Notes under the pieces: model-generated
Told to the model about the DNA's origin: nothing
Databases searched by the model: none
The model's input: only the letters and a program-made list of their open reading frames with translations
From: an uncultured SAR116 cluster alpha proteobacterium
GTDB lineage: Bacteria > Pseudomonadota > Alphaproteobacteria > Puniceispirillales > Marisalimonadaceae
Reading direction: 5' to 3'
NCBI GenBank assembly: GCA_902615025.1
Contig: CACMNV010000007.1
Span: 1-48,756 of the forward strand
DNA length: 48,756 nt
Translations under genes and position numbers: made by a program
Part shown: positions 1 through 7,914 of the stretch, in pieces
How the letters are laid out: the number at the start of each line of letters is the position of its first letter
How positions within the stretch are numbered: the first letter of the stretch is position 1

Positions 1-173
1 TAGAGAGAGTGTATATAGACAAAATTGACAAAAATAAACTAAATGCAATATTTAAGACTAATGTTACACCAACTTTTGTTTTCCATAAAAATAATATTGA
101 AATTGGAAGAATTTCTGGTTATTCGAACCCCGAAATGTTTTGGTGGCAAATTGATGAAATTATTGAAAATTAA
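1..173 (+). CDS. C-terminal part of a SoxS/SoxW-like thioredoxin (truncated by window edge)
   Basis: The frame is open from the left edge (codons start at base 3) to a TAA at 171-173, giving about 56 residues. The visible part has the second half of a thioredoxin fold: a TPTFVF segment, whose proline is in the position of the cis-proline, then EIGRISGY and an FWWQIDEI helix. This pattern is typical of the thioredoxin-like SoxS proteins that keep the SoxY cysteine reduced, and soxY follows 85 bases downstream. The CxxC active site would lie to the left, so SoxS cannot be told from SoxW or another periplasmic thioredoxin. Family assignment is by fold pattern and context. Confidence 0.65.
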   Translation, partial: ERVYIDKIDKNKLNAIFKTNVTPTFVFHKNNIEIGRISGYSNPEMFWWQIDEIIEN

Positions 174-203
174 TTTTTTTTTATTTACTATTAATAAAAA
201 ACT

Positions 204-222
204 TATACCATAGGGGGGTATA
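204..222 (+). promoter_or_regulatory. Inverted repeat in the soxY leader (candidate operator/promoter)
   Basis: TATACC (204-209) and GGTATA (217-222) form an inverted repeat with a 7-base spacer. The right arm overlaps TATATT (219-224), a good -10 candidate. The core ATACC-N7-GGTAT closely resembles the repeat at 5109-5124 before fccB, which also overlaps a TATA element. SoxR-type ArsR repressors are known to control sox genes through short inverted repeats, so an operator is plausible. No regulator gene is in the window. Confidence 0.4.
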
Positions 223-258
223 TTTTAAATCCATTTTTATTAATCAAGGATGATCGTA

Positions 259-723
259 ATGAAAACCATAAAAATGAAAAATATTTCGAGAAGAAACGCT
301 ATCGTGCTGATGTTAGGTACAGCTGGATATCTGATGTCTTCAAAAATAGTTTTTGCCGGAAAAGAACAAGTTTTAAAAAGAATTGATGAAATAACAAAAG
401 GTAAAGGTGCAAAAGAATTAGATATATTTCTTGATCTTCCTGAAATAGCAGAAAATGGAAATCAAGTTAAAGTTAATTTTGAAATTGAAAGTGAAATGAC
501 TAAAGAAAATTATATTAAAAATGTTTACATTTTAGCTGATGGCAATCCTGCTCCAGATATCGCTAAATTCTCTTTTACACCTGATATGGGTATGTGTTCT
601 GCAACAACTAGAATTAGACTTTCAAAAACACAAAATGTTGTTCTTGTCGCTGAAAATAATAAGAATGAATACTTTATGACTAAGTCTAAGGTAAAAGTTA
701 CAATAGGTGGGTGTGGTGGATAG
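259..723 (+). CDS. soxY: SoxY, sulfur-carrier subunit of the thiosulfate-oxidising Sox complex
   Basis: SoxY carries sulfur intermediates on a C-terminal cysteine on a swinging arm, as a heterodimer with SoxZ in the periplasm. The protein ends in TIGGCGG, the diagnostic GGCGG arm, with carrier Cys152 of 154. The N-terminus has a twin-arginine motif (ISRRNA, residues 9-14), a hydrophobic segment and a small-residue cleavage region near VFAG, fitting Tat export. I chose ATG 259 over ATG 250 because AAGGA at 246-250 sits 8 bases before 259 and overlaps 250. soxZ follows after 14 bases. A second cysteine lies in the middle of the protein. Identity is near certain; the exact start is less so. Confidence 0.95.
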   Translation: MKTIKMKNISRRNAIVLMLGTAGYLMSSKIVFAGKEQVLKRIDEITKGKGAKELDIFLDLPEIAENGNQVKVNFEIESEMTKENYIKNVYILADGNPAPDIAKFSFTPDMGMCSATTRIRLSKTQNVVLVAENNKNEYFMTKSKVKVTIGGCGG

Positions 724-737
724 TATAGGAGAAAATT

Positions 738-1064
738 ATGTCTAAAATTAAACCTAGAGGAAAAGTTCCAAAAAAAGCAGCTATGGATGAAGTAATTGAA
801 ATTAAAACACTTATAAGACATCCAATGCATAGTGGTAGAATGAAAGATAAAGATGGAAAAAATATTCCTAGACAAATAATTAATTCATTCAAAGTAGATT
901 TCGAAGGTAAAGAAATATTTAAAATGAAATTAGAACCATCGATTTCTACAAATCCATATATAGCTTTTCCATATAAGGCAAAAAAATCTGGTACATTTAA
1001 TTTTGAATGGAAAGATGATAGTGGAAATACATATACCATGAAAAGAAAAATGACAGTTTCTTGA
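738..1064 (+). CDS. soxZ: SoxZ, partner subunit of SoxY
   Basis: This 108-residue protein has the usual SoxZ length and no signal peptide, as expected for a subunit exported together with SoxY through the Tat signal of its partner. Family-typical segments are IKTLIRHPMHSG near residues 22-33, followed by RQIINSF, and the C-terminal beta-strand region FNFEWKDDSGNTY. SoxYZ binds sulfane sulfur between the SoxAX, SoxB and SoxCD steps. AGGAGA at 727-732 precedes the ATG. soxC begins one base after the stop, so soxYZC is almost certainly one transcript. Confidence 0.95.
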   Translation: MSKIKPRGKVPKKAAMDEVIEIKTLIRHPMHSGRMKDKDGKNIPRQIINSFKVDFEGKEIFKMKLEPSISTNPYIAFPYKAKKSGTFNFEWKDDSGNTYTMKRKMTVS

Positions 1065-1065
1065 A

Positions 1066-2337
1066 ATGGCTAAAGAAAAAAAAGATATAATTAGTCGTCG
1101 ATCTATTATTAAAGCTGGGGTAGGTTTAGGAGCTCTTGGTTTGTCTTCTAAATCTTTACTCGCTAAAGAAGCAAATAACAAAAATCTGCCTCCTAATGTT
1201 CCAGAATGGACTGAAACTCTGGGCGATGGCGTTGACGTTAATCCTTATGGCATGCCAACTGAATTCGAATCAAACGTTATAAGAAGAAATGTAGAATGGT
1301 TAACAGCTAGTACAGAATCATCAGTTAATTTTACACCTTTACAGGATCTTGAAGGAATAGTTACTCCAAATGGATTATGCTTTGAAAGGCATCATGGTGG
1401 TACAGCTATAATTAATCCGGTTGATTATAGACTTATGATAAATGGTTTAGTTGACAGAGAAATGATCTTTACCTTAGATGATTTGAAAAGATTTCCGCAA
1501 GTTAACAAATTTTATTTTTTAGAATGTGCTGCTAATGGTGGAATGGAGTGGAAGGGGTCACAACTTAATGGTTGTCAATATACTTTTGGCATGGTTCATA
1601 ATGTTCAATATACTGGAGTTAAATTATCTGATTTAATTCAAGAAACAGGCTTAAAAAATAACGCTAAATGGGTTCTTGCTGAGGGTAGTGATTCCTCAGG
1701 AATGACTAGATCAATACCCATAGAAAAAATTAAAGATGATTGTATTATTGCATGGGCAATGAATGGAGAGGCTTTAAGGCCTGAACAAGGTTATCCTATA
1801 AGATTAGTAGTTCCTGGTTGGGAAGGAAATATGTGGGTAAAATGGCTCCGTAGAATAGAGTTTGGAGACAAACCATATATGACCAGGGAAGAAACTTCTA
1901 AATATACTGACTTATTATCTGATGGGAAGGCAAGAATGTTTACATGGGTAATGGATACAAAATCAGTAATTACATCACCTTGTCCTGAGAAACCAGTATT
2001 ACAAAAAGGTATTCACCAAATTAGAGGTTTAGCTTGGTCTGGAAGAGGTAAAATAAAAAGAGTTGATGTTTCTTTAGATGGTGGAAAAAATTGGAAAACT
2101 GCTCAATTACACAGTCCAGTTTTAGAAAAGTCTTTAACAAGATTCACCATTCCATTTGAATGGAACGGTGAAGAGATGCTTTTACAATCTCGTGCAATTG
2201 ATGAAACCAATTATGTTCAGCCAACAATTAAAGAACTTCAAAATATTAGAGGGGTAAATTCCATTTACCATAATAATTCTATTGCAACATGGTTAATATC
2301 AAAAAACGGTAAGGTGGATAATGTTAGACTTGGGTAA
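1066..2337 (+). CDS. soxC: SoxC, molybdenum-cofactor subunit of sulfane dehydrogenase
   Basis: SoxC with SoxD oxidises the sulfane sulfur held on SoxYZ, which allows complete oxidation of thiosulfate without sulfur globules. The 423-residue protein has a Tat signal (ISRRSIIKAG, residues 9-18) and a sulfite-oxidase-type domain. FLECAANGG (151-159) supplies the molybdenum-ligating Cys154. A Mo-cofactor dimerisation domain of immunoglobulin type follows from about residue 290, with RGLAWSGRGKIKRVDVSLDG as a typical stretch. HHGG near 109-112 also matches SoxC. The last 17 bases overlap soxD, implying translational coupling. The presence of soxCD suggests the pathway runs to sulfate. Confidence 0.96.
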   Translation: MAKEKKDIISRRSIIKAGVGLGALGLSSKSLLAKEANNKNLPPNVPEWTETLGDGVDVNPYGMPTEFESNVIRRNVEWLTASTESSVNFTPLQDLEGIVTPNGLCFERHHGGTAIINPVDYRLMINGLVDREMIFTLDDLKRFPQVNKFYFLECAANGGMEWKGSQLNGCQYTFGMVHNVQYTGVKLSDLIQETGLKNNAKWVLAEGSDSSGMTRSIPIEKIKDDCIIAWAMNGEALRPEQGYPIRLVVPGWEGNMWVKWLRRIEFGDKPYMTREETSKYTDLLSDGKARMFTWVMDTKSVITSPCPEKPVLQKGIHQIRGLAWSGRGKIKRVDVSLDGGKNWKTAQLHSPVLEKSLTRFTIPFEWNGEEMLLQSRAIDETNYVQPTIKELQNIRGVNSIYHNNSIATWLISKNGKVDNVRLG

Positions 2338-2965
2338 ATACATTATATTTTCACTATTATCTATTTTTTTTTCTATATCATCGTTTTCTGAAACAAGAAA
2401 ATTTAATATTGGTAAAATTGCTACAAAACAAGAAGTTGCTGGATGGGATATTGACATAAGGCCAGATGGATTAGGTGCTCCCAAAGGAAGTGGTGATGCG
2501 CTCTCTGGCGAAGAAGTTTATGCAGAAAGATGTGCTTCCTGTCATGGTGATTTTGGTGAGGGTATTGACAGATGGCCTGAATTAGTTGGTGGGTCAGGAA
2601 CTTTAAGTTCACACGACCCAGTGAAAACAACAGGAAGTTATTGGCCTTATGCTTCTACAATTTATGATTATGTTTACAGATCAATGCCCTTTGGAGAGGC
2701 TCAAAGTTTAACTTATGATGAGACATATAAAATTGTGGCCTATTTATTAAATATGAATGATATTATTGATGAAGATTTTATATTATCTAACGAAAATATA
2801 GGAAAAATTAAAATGCCTAACAGAAACGGTTTTTTATTACCTGATCCAAGACCTGATGTTAAAAACTTAAATGGAAATCCATGTATGAAAAATTGTAATA
2901 CTCCTACAAAAATTATTGGTAAGGCCAGAGATATAGATGTGACACCTGAAGATGAGAAGTCTTAA
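2321..2965 (+). CDS. soxD: SoxD, c-type cytochrome subunit of sulfane dehydrogenase (single-haem form)
   Basis: SoxD takes electrons from SoxC. The 214-residue precursor has a Sec-type signal (hydrophobic residues about 7-22), the family motif GWDIDIRPDG (41-50), one haem site CASCH (71-75) and a likely axial methionine in RSMPFGEAQSL (Met122). A CMKNC motif at 188-192 has no following histidine and cannot be a second haem site; a disulfide is possible. SoxD of Paracoccus is much longer and di-haem, so this is the short one-domain form. ATG 2321 lies inside soxC, with AAGGTGG at 2311-2317 upstream. Electrons probably go on to a soluble cytochrome c. Confidence 0.93.
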   Translation: MLDLGKYIIFSLLSIFFSISSFSETRKFNIGKIATKQEVAGWDIDIRPDGLGAPKGSGDALSGEEVYAERCASCHGDFGEGIDRWPELVGGSGTLSSHDPVKTTGSYWPYASTIYDYVYRSMPFGEAQSLTYDETYKIVAYLLNMNDIIDEDFILSNENIGKIKMPNRNGFLLPDPRPDVKNLNGNPCMKNCNTPTKIIGKARDIDVTPEDEKS

Positions 2966-2993
2966 ATAACATTTAGTTTTTTATGAAAATTTT

Positions 2994-4682
2994 ATGAAAT
3001 CAAGAAGGGAATTTTTGCAATTAGCTGCGATAACTTCTGCAATAATAGGTTCTCGTTCTTTTAGTTCTGTAGCAGCTAAACAATCACTCTCTCAAAATGA
3101 ATTATTGCAATTTGATTCAAAAGGACAAGTTACTCTTTTACACATAACTGATTTACATGGTCAATTAAAGCCCGTTTATTTTAGGCCTCCATCAGAAAAT
3201 TATGGTGTAGGTGATTTTGAAGGAATTCCACCCCATCTTGTTGGAAATGAATTTTTAAAACATTTTAATATTAAACCAAATTCGCCATTAGCTTATGCCC
3301 ATACTATGGTAGATTATGTCAATTTAGCCAGGGAATATGGAAAACTTGGTGGTCTAGACCGAACCTCAAACATAATAAAACAAATTAGAGCAGAACGTGG
3401 AGATAATAAAGTTTTACTTTTGGATGGTGGCGATACATGGCAAGGTTCATACACTTCATTGAAAACTCAAGGTGCTGATATGGTGTCAGCTATGAACCTA
3501 CTTAGGCCAGATGCTATGGTAGGCCATTGGGAATTTACATTTGGTAAAGACCGGCTTGCTGAACTACTAGACGAGATGCAATATCCTTTTTTAGGAGGTA
3601 ATGTTTTTGATACGGAATGGGATGAACCAGTTTTTGAGGCAATAAAATTTTTTGAAAGAGGTGGTGTAAATATAGCAGTAATTGGTCAACATTTCCCATA
3701 CACACCAATTGCAAACCCTAAATACATGGTAGAAGGCTGGTCATTTGGAATAAGGCCAGAAGTTATTCAAAAAAATATAAATAAAGCTAAGAAAAAAGGG
3801 GCTGAAGTTGTCGTTTTATTATCACATAATGGCTTTGATGTTGATCAAAAGCTTGCATCAACTTTAGAAGATCTAGATGTTATCTTAACTGGACACACAC
3901 ATGATGCAATTCCTGAAGCTATTAATATAAATAATACTTTGCTTCTGTCTTCTGGTTCACATGGAAAATACATTGGTAGAATAGATCTGGATATAAAAAA
4001 AGGTAAAGTCGTCGATTATGCTTCTAAATTGATTCCAATATTTTCAGATGTTATAAATCCAGACCCAAAAATGACAGAACATATAAATAAATTAAGACAA
4101 CCCTATGAACAAGAATGTAATAGAGTATTAGGAAAAGCGGATACTCTTTTATATAGAAGAGGTAATTTCAATGGCACTTGGGATGATGTGATTTGTGATG
4201 CTATTATGATTGAAAGAGATACGGAAATATCATTCAGTCCAGGCTTTAGATGGGGCACTACATTATTACCTGGTCAAAATATTACCATTGATGATATGTA
4301 TTCCCAAACCTCAATGAATTACCCTGAAGTCTATAAAATGGAAATGTCTGGAAAGATGATTAAAGATATACTTGAAGATGTATGTGATAATATTTTCAAT
4401 ACTGATCCATTTTTTCAACAAGGGGGTGATATGGTTAGGGTTGGAGGCTTAAGATATACATGCAGTCCAAAAAATAAAATGGGTAATAGAATTAATGATA
4501 TTGAATTAATATCTACTGGAGATCTTCTTGAATCAAATAAAAATTATATTGTTGGAGGATGGGGGTCTATAAATCCTAATGTTGAGGGTCCTAAAATTTT
4601 TAACTTACTAGAAAGTTACATAAGTAAATCAAAATTGGTAAGACCAAAAAATAAAAATAATATAAAAATATTAGGCATGTGA
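2994..4682 (+). CDS. soxB: SoxB, di-manganese thiosulfohydrolase
   Basis: SoxB hydrolyses the terminal sulfone of SoxY-bound thiosulfate and releases sulfate in the periplasm. The 562-residue protein has a Tat signal (KSRREFLQL, residues 2-10). It then shows the metallophosphoesterase metal ligands in order: DLHG (53-56), DGGDTWQGS (144-152), GHWEFTFG (177-184), LLSHNG (274-279) and GHTHD (299-303). The GHWEF form, in place of the GNHEF of 5'-nucleotidases, is a SoxB marker. A 5'-nucleotidase C-terminal domain follows from about residue 375. The gene starts 28 bases after soxD with little visible Shine-Dalgarno sequence. It is complete, with no missing ligand that I can see. Confidence 0.96.
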   Translation: MKSRREFLQLAAITSAIIGSRSFSSVAAKQSLSQNELLQFDSKGQVTLLHITDLHGQLKPVYFRPPSENYGVGDFEGIPPHLVGNEFLKHFNIKPNSPLAYAHTMVDYVNLAREYGKLGGLDRTSNIIKQIRAERGDNKVLLLDGGDTWQGSYTSLKTQGADMVSAMNLLRPDAMVGHWEFTFGKDRLAELLDEMQYPFLGGNVFDTEWDEPVFEAIKFFERGGVNIAVIGQHFPYTPIANPKYMVEGWSFGIRPEVIQKNINKAKKKGAEVVVLLSHNGFDVDQKLASTLEDLDVILTGHTHDAIPEAININNTLLLSSGSHGKYIGRIDLDIKKGKVVDYASKLIPIFSDVINPDPKMTEHINKLRQPYEQECNRVLGKADTLLYRRGNFNGTWDDVICDAIMIERDTEISFSPGFRWGTTLLPGQNITIDDMYSQTSMNYPEVYKMEMSGKMIKDILEDVCDNIFNTDPFFQQGGDMVRVGGLRYTCSPKNKMGNRINDIELISTGDLLESNKNYIVGGWGSINPNVEGPKIFNLLESYISKSKLVRPKNKNNIKILGM

Positions 4683-4748
4683 AATTTTGTAAACACTTAT
4701 GAAATTAAAGAATTGACATAACATTTTATTTTAAGGTTAAATTATAAA

Positions 4749-5057
4749 ATGAAATTTCTACTATTCATATCTACATTAATTTTTCTAACCAAAACGTCAT
4801 ATTCTGATGAAAAGATGCTTGCATTAGGTGATAAGGAATACGGACAACATCTTGCTGGTGAATGTGTTACTTGTCATAAAGCAAACTCTGATAAAGCGAT
4901 ACCCTCAATTAATGGATACGATAAAGAAGTTTTTTTAACTGTAATGTTAGCCTATAAAAACAAAGAGATGGAAAATCCTGTTATGCAAATGATTGCTGGC
5001 AGGTTAGATAACGAACAAATTGCATCTTTAGCTCTATATTTTAATAGTTTAAAATAA
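4749..5057 (+). CDS. Small monohaem cytochrome c, probable FccA/SoxE-type partner of FccB
   Basis: The 102-residue precursor has a signal peptide (residues 1-19, cleavage near SYS-DE), one haem motif CVTCH (39-43) and a likely axial methionine in ENPVMQMIAG (Met79 or Met81). The C-terminal helix is of the class I c553/FccA type (LDNEQIASLALYF). It stands 96 bases before fccB, whose product normally works with a small haem c subunit that passes electrons from sulfide oxidation to the respiratory chain. It could instead be a free electron acceptor for SoxCD. It is too short for the di-haem SoxE and does not resemble SoxX. The cytochrome call is firm; the partner is inferred from position. Confidence 0.8.
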   Translation: MKFLLFISTLIFLTKTSYSDEKMLALGDKEYGQHLAGECVTCHKANSDKAIPSINGYDKEVFLTVMLAYKNKEMENPVMQMIAGRLDNEQIASLALYFNSLK

Positions 5058-5108
5058 TAATCATTTTTTTTAATTTACAATACAATGTAAGCTGATATCA
5101 TTTAAGTA

Positions 5109-5124
5109 ATACCTTACTGGGTAT
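5109..5124 (+). promoter_or_regulatory. Inverted repeat before fccB (candidate operator/promoter)
   Basis: ATACC (5109-5113) and GGTAT (5120-5124) form an inverted repeat with a 6-base spacer. The right arm runs into TATAGT (5122-5127), a plausible -10 element. Arms and arrangement match the repeat before soxY (204-222). It lies 30 bases upstream of the fccB start and may bind a shared sulfur-responsive regulator. No good -35 element was found at the expected distance. Confidence 0.4.
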
Positions 5125-5153
5125 AGTAAATAAACTATAGGGGAGGAGTTTAA

Positions 5154-6419
5154 ATGTCGAAATATACAAGACGTTCTTTTGTAAAAATAGCTTCTATGTC
5201 TGCTACCGCACTTTCAATGCCATCAATTGCTTTTGGTGCTTTGCCAAGAGTCGTTGTAATTGGGGGTGGTGCTGGTGGAGCGACTGCTGCTAAATATATT
5301 GCAAAAGATTCAAAGGGGAAAGTAGATGTAACCTTAATTGAAGCATCAAAAAGATATTATACTTGTTTTTTTTCTAATTTGTATCTTGGTGATTTCCGAA
5401 ATTATGGATCCATCGGTCATAATTATTACGGACTTGCTGTGAATAGAGGTGTCAATGTAGTTCATGAATGGGCAAAATCAGTTGATCCTGCAGCTAAAAA
5501 AGTAAATTTAGGGTCTGGAGGAAGTATATCATATGATAAACTAGTTGTTTCTCCAGGAATTGATCTTAAATACGATTCAATTAATGGCTATTCCACAGAT
5601 GTTCAATCCAAAATGCCACATGCTTGGAAATCAGGAACTCAAGTTCAATTGTTAAAGAACAAAGTCAAAGGCATGAAAAAGGGTGGAACATTTGTTATGG
5701 TACCACCACCAAATCCATATCGTTGTCCACCAGGACCATATGAAAGAGTTTCAATGATTGCGCATCAATTTAAAAAATCAAATCCTACTGCAAAAATTGT
5801 TGTTCTAGATCCAAAGAAAAAATTTTCAAAAATGGGTCTTTTTCAAGAAGCTTGGCAAAAACATTACCCTGGAATGATAGAATGGATTGGAGTTGATACT
5901 CATGGTGGATTAAAAAATATAAATGCCGCTACCATGGAATTTGAAACTGATTTAGATACATTTAAGGCAGATGCTGCATCTGTTGTTCCTGCACAACAAG
6001 CAGGAGCAATTGCTATGACTGCAGGTATTAATAAAGGAGATTGGTGTCCTATAGTAGCAGGATCAATGCAATCACAAGCTGATGAAAACATATATGTTTT
6101 AGGTGATGCATCTATTGCAAAATCAATGCCTAAGTCTGGTTTTTCAGCTAATAGTCAAGCAAAGGTTGCTGCTAATCATATAAGAGGAAGTTTGACAGGA
6201 AGTAAGGTTTTCCCTGCAAGATACTCTAATACTTGTTGGTCTTTAGTAGCTACAAATGATGGTGTCAAAGTCGGAGCAAGTTATAAGGCCGGAGCTGAAA
6301 AAATTGATGTCACAAGTAAATTCATCTCTAAGACTGGTGAAAGTAGTGATCTTAGAAAAGCTACTTATGAAGAATCTATAGGATGGTATGAAGGTATAAC
6401 ATCCGATATGTTTTCATAA
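5154..6419 (+). CDS. fccB: Flavoprotein subunit of flavocytochrome c sulfide dehydrogenase (FccB/SoxF)
   Basis: FccB oxidises sulfide in the periplasm, using FAD and passing electrons to a cytochrome c. The 421-residue protein has a Tat signal (YTRRSFVKIAS, residues 4-14), an FAD-binding Rossmann motif VVIGGGAGGATAA (34-46) and Cys71 in YYTCFFSN. After signal removal near residue 29 that cysteine falls at about position 42, where FAD is covalently bound in the Allochromatium enzyme. Cys191 (YRCPPGPYE) and Cys361 (NTCWSLVA) match the redox-active cystine. VLGDAS (315-320) is the second FAD motif. A strong Shine-Dalgarno (GGGGAGGAG, 5140-5148) precedes ATG 5154. A terminator follows 11 bases after the stop. 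Confidence 0.93.
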   Translation: MSKYTRRSFVKIASMSATALSMPSIAFGALPRVVVIGGGAGGATAAKYIAKDSKGKVDVTLIEASKRYYTCFFSNLYLGDFRNYGSIGHNYYGLAVNRGVNVVHEWAKSVDPAAKKVNLGSGGSISYDKLVVSPGIDLKYDSINGYSTDVQSKMPHAWKSGTQVQLLKNKVKGMKKGGTFVMVPPPNPYRCPPGPYERVSMIAHQFKKSNPTAKIVVLDPKKKFSKMGLFQEAWQKHYPGMIEWIGVDTHGGLKNINAATMEFETDLDTFKADAASVVPAQQAGAIAMTAGINKGDWCPIVAGSMQSQADENIYVLGDASIAKSMPKSGFSANSQAKVAANHIRGSLTGSKVFPARYSNTCWSLVATNDGVKVGASYKAGAEKIDVTSKFISKTGESSDLRKATYEESIGWYEGITSDMFS

Positions 6420-6430
6420 TTAATTGATTA

Positions 6431-6458
6431 AAAGGCAGGAGAAATCCTGCCTTTTTTT
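6431..6458 (+). terminator. Intrinsic terminator after fccB
   Basis: AAAGGCAGGA (6431-6440) and TCCTGCCTTT (6445-6454) form a perfect 10-bp stem with a GAAA tetraloop (6441-6444), followed by further T residues to 6458. It ends the sox/fcc transcription unit. The TAA stop of the convergent DUF3422 gene lies in the T-tract (6457-6459), so the hairpin may also serve that gene from the other side, although its T-tract on that strand is poorer. Confidence 0.9.
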
Positions 6459-7797
6459 ATTTTATTTTATTAATTTTTTTTCTAACCATCTTTGCAATAA
6501 ACCAAATAATGATTAAAATAATTGGAACACAGAGTGCTAAAAATATATCTTTGCTAACAAAGAATTTCTTAAAGTTTAGTGGGTCTATTAAAGTGCTTAT
6601 TAATCCAATTATATAATATGTCATCGCAATTATTGACAAAGACTCTACTGTTTCCTGTAATCTAAGTTGTGCTCTTGCTCTTACTTCCATAGATTCAAGT
6701 AAATTTTTATTTTGTATTTGAACTCCCATTTCAATTTGGGTTCTTACCAGATTATCAGCTCTTTGAGCTCTATTTGCTAGTGATTCCAATCTTCTTGAAA
6801 ATGCTTCGCAAGTTCTAATGGCAGGTTGAAGTCTTCGGCTTAAAAATTCATCATTAGTTTGGAAAGAATCTAGCCTTATCTCTCTTAAATCTTTAACTCT
6901 TTGTTCAACTAATTTATAATATGCAAAAGTTGCTGATAAACGGTAATTAGTAGAAGAGGATATTTCTTCAATCTTTGCAACAACATATGATAATTCATTT
7001 AAATCTTTTTGATAATCAGGATAAGTAATTGATTTTTTATCTAAATTTTTTTTTGCTGTTTGAGAAACGGATTTGGTAATTTCTGTTATTTGTTGTTCTA
7101 ATTCACTTAAATTAAAACTTTCATCTCTAACTTGTGTTAAACCAAGTAAAGACAAAACTTGATAAGTTTCCAATTCAACAATTCTTTGCAGTAATCGTCC
7201 TGTTCTTCTAGTTCTCAGAGCTTTATTTTGAATAAATACTCTTCTAAAACCAGTCCCTAAAAAATCTGTTCTATCAGATTTAAAAGACATGAAAACATTA
7301 GCACCATCTTCTGCAACATTAGATCCAGCAAAATTATCATGATAAAAATATTTTTCGATTTCTAAAGGTTTGAAATTATGACTTGATGGTGCCATTTCAA
7401 TCCACGATGAAAGAAAATGTTGGCCTGGAAAATTTTTCAAAAAATTAATTGGAAGTATGTTTAAAAATTTAATATCAAACAAGTTCGTTTTATCCTTATT
7501 TATTTCAATTTTGTTAGGGTAAATTAGTGTTAAAGAAATAAATTCTGTATGACACTCATATCTTATTGTAAGATCTTTGCCTTCAGCCACCCAAAATTTG
7601 GATGCTTTGTTAGGTAGACCTTGAAAGTTTAATTTTCTTAAAAATTTATCAAGATAATTCCAAGCTTTGTTTTCATCATTATCTTTAATTAAATATGCAA
7701 AATGAAAAGTTCTTAAATTATTCTCTAATTTTATATATGGTCTTGCATGAAGTTCATCTTTAAAGGATGAAATTTTATTTGTACTTATTTTTTTCAT
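6457..7797 (-). CDS. DUF3422 family membrane-anchored protein
   Basis: The 446-residue protein opens with the DUF3422 signature (DELHARPY near residues 14-21, RTFHFAYL near 29-36) and continues with AEGKDLTIRYECHTEF. The middle part is helical and rich in charged residues (about 215-385), and two hydrophobic segments lie at the C-terminus (about 393-410 and 418-440) before a lysine-rich tail. Family members are predicted inner-membrane proteins of proteobacteria with no established biochemical role. The gene stands alone on the minus strand and converges on fccB. A perfect palindrome (7825-7846) lies 28 bases upstream of its ATG. I know of no function to assign. Confidence 0.85.
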   Translation of the reverse strand: MKKISTNKISSFKDELHARPYIKLENNLRTFHFAYLIKDNDENKAWNYLDKFLRKLNFQGLPNKASKFWVAEGKDLTIRYECHTEFISLTLIYPNKIEINKDKTNLFDIKFLNILPINFLKNFPGQHFLSSWIEMAPSSHNFKPLEIEKYFYHDNFAGSNVAEDGANVFMSFKSDRTDFLGTGFRRVFIQNKALRTRRTGRLLQRIVELETYQVLSLLGLTQVRDESFNLSELEQQITEITKSVSQTAKKNLDKKSITYPDYQKDLNELSYVVAKIEEISSSTNYRLSATFAYYKLVEQRVKDLREIRLDSFQTNDEFLSRRLQPAIRTCEAFSRRLESLANRAQRADNLVRTQIEMGVQIQNKNLLESMEVRARAQLRLQETVESLSIIAMTYYIIGLISTLIDPLNFKKFFVSKDIFLALCVPIILIIIWFIAKMVRKKINKIK

Positions 7798-7824
7798 TTT
7801 TAGTAATTAATTTTTTTAACTTCG

Positions 7825-7846
7825 ATTATTAATAACCATTAATAAT
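7825..7846. repeat. Perfect 9-bp palindrome upstream of the DUF3422 gene
   Basis: ATTATTAAT (7825-7833) and ATTAATAAT (7838-7846) are exact inverted repeats around AACC. The site lies in the 117-base gap upstream of the minus-strand gene that starts at 7797. It could be an operator, but such AT-only palindromes also arise by chance in DNA of this composition. Confidence 0.3.
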
Positions 7847-7914
7847 ATATTAGTATAAATTTTTTAAGTTTTGTATACAGAAAATCAACTTTTGACTAAT
7901 CTATTAATAATCAT

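Noticed and set aside
525-1181. Open frames on the minus strand across soxY, soxZ and the start of soxC
   Set aside because: They are antisense to well-identified sox genes, show no family pattern and have odd composition; they are shadows of the real frames.
2882-2896. CMKNC in SoxD as a second haem site
   Set aside because: It has three residues between the cysteines and no following histidine, so it cannot be a normal c-type haem motif.
4713-4748. TTGACA at 4713-4718 as a promoter for the small cytochrome gene
   Set aside because: The only -10 candidates (GTTAAA or TTAAAT) are poor, and the start site would fall on or inside the ATG at 4749.
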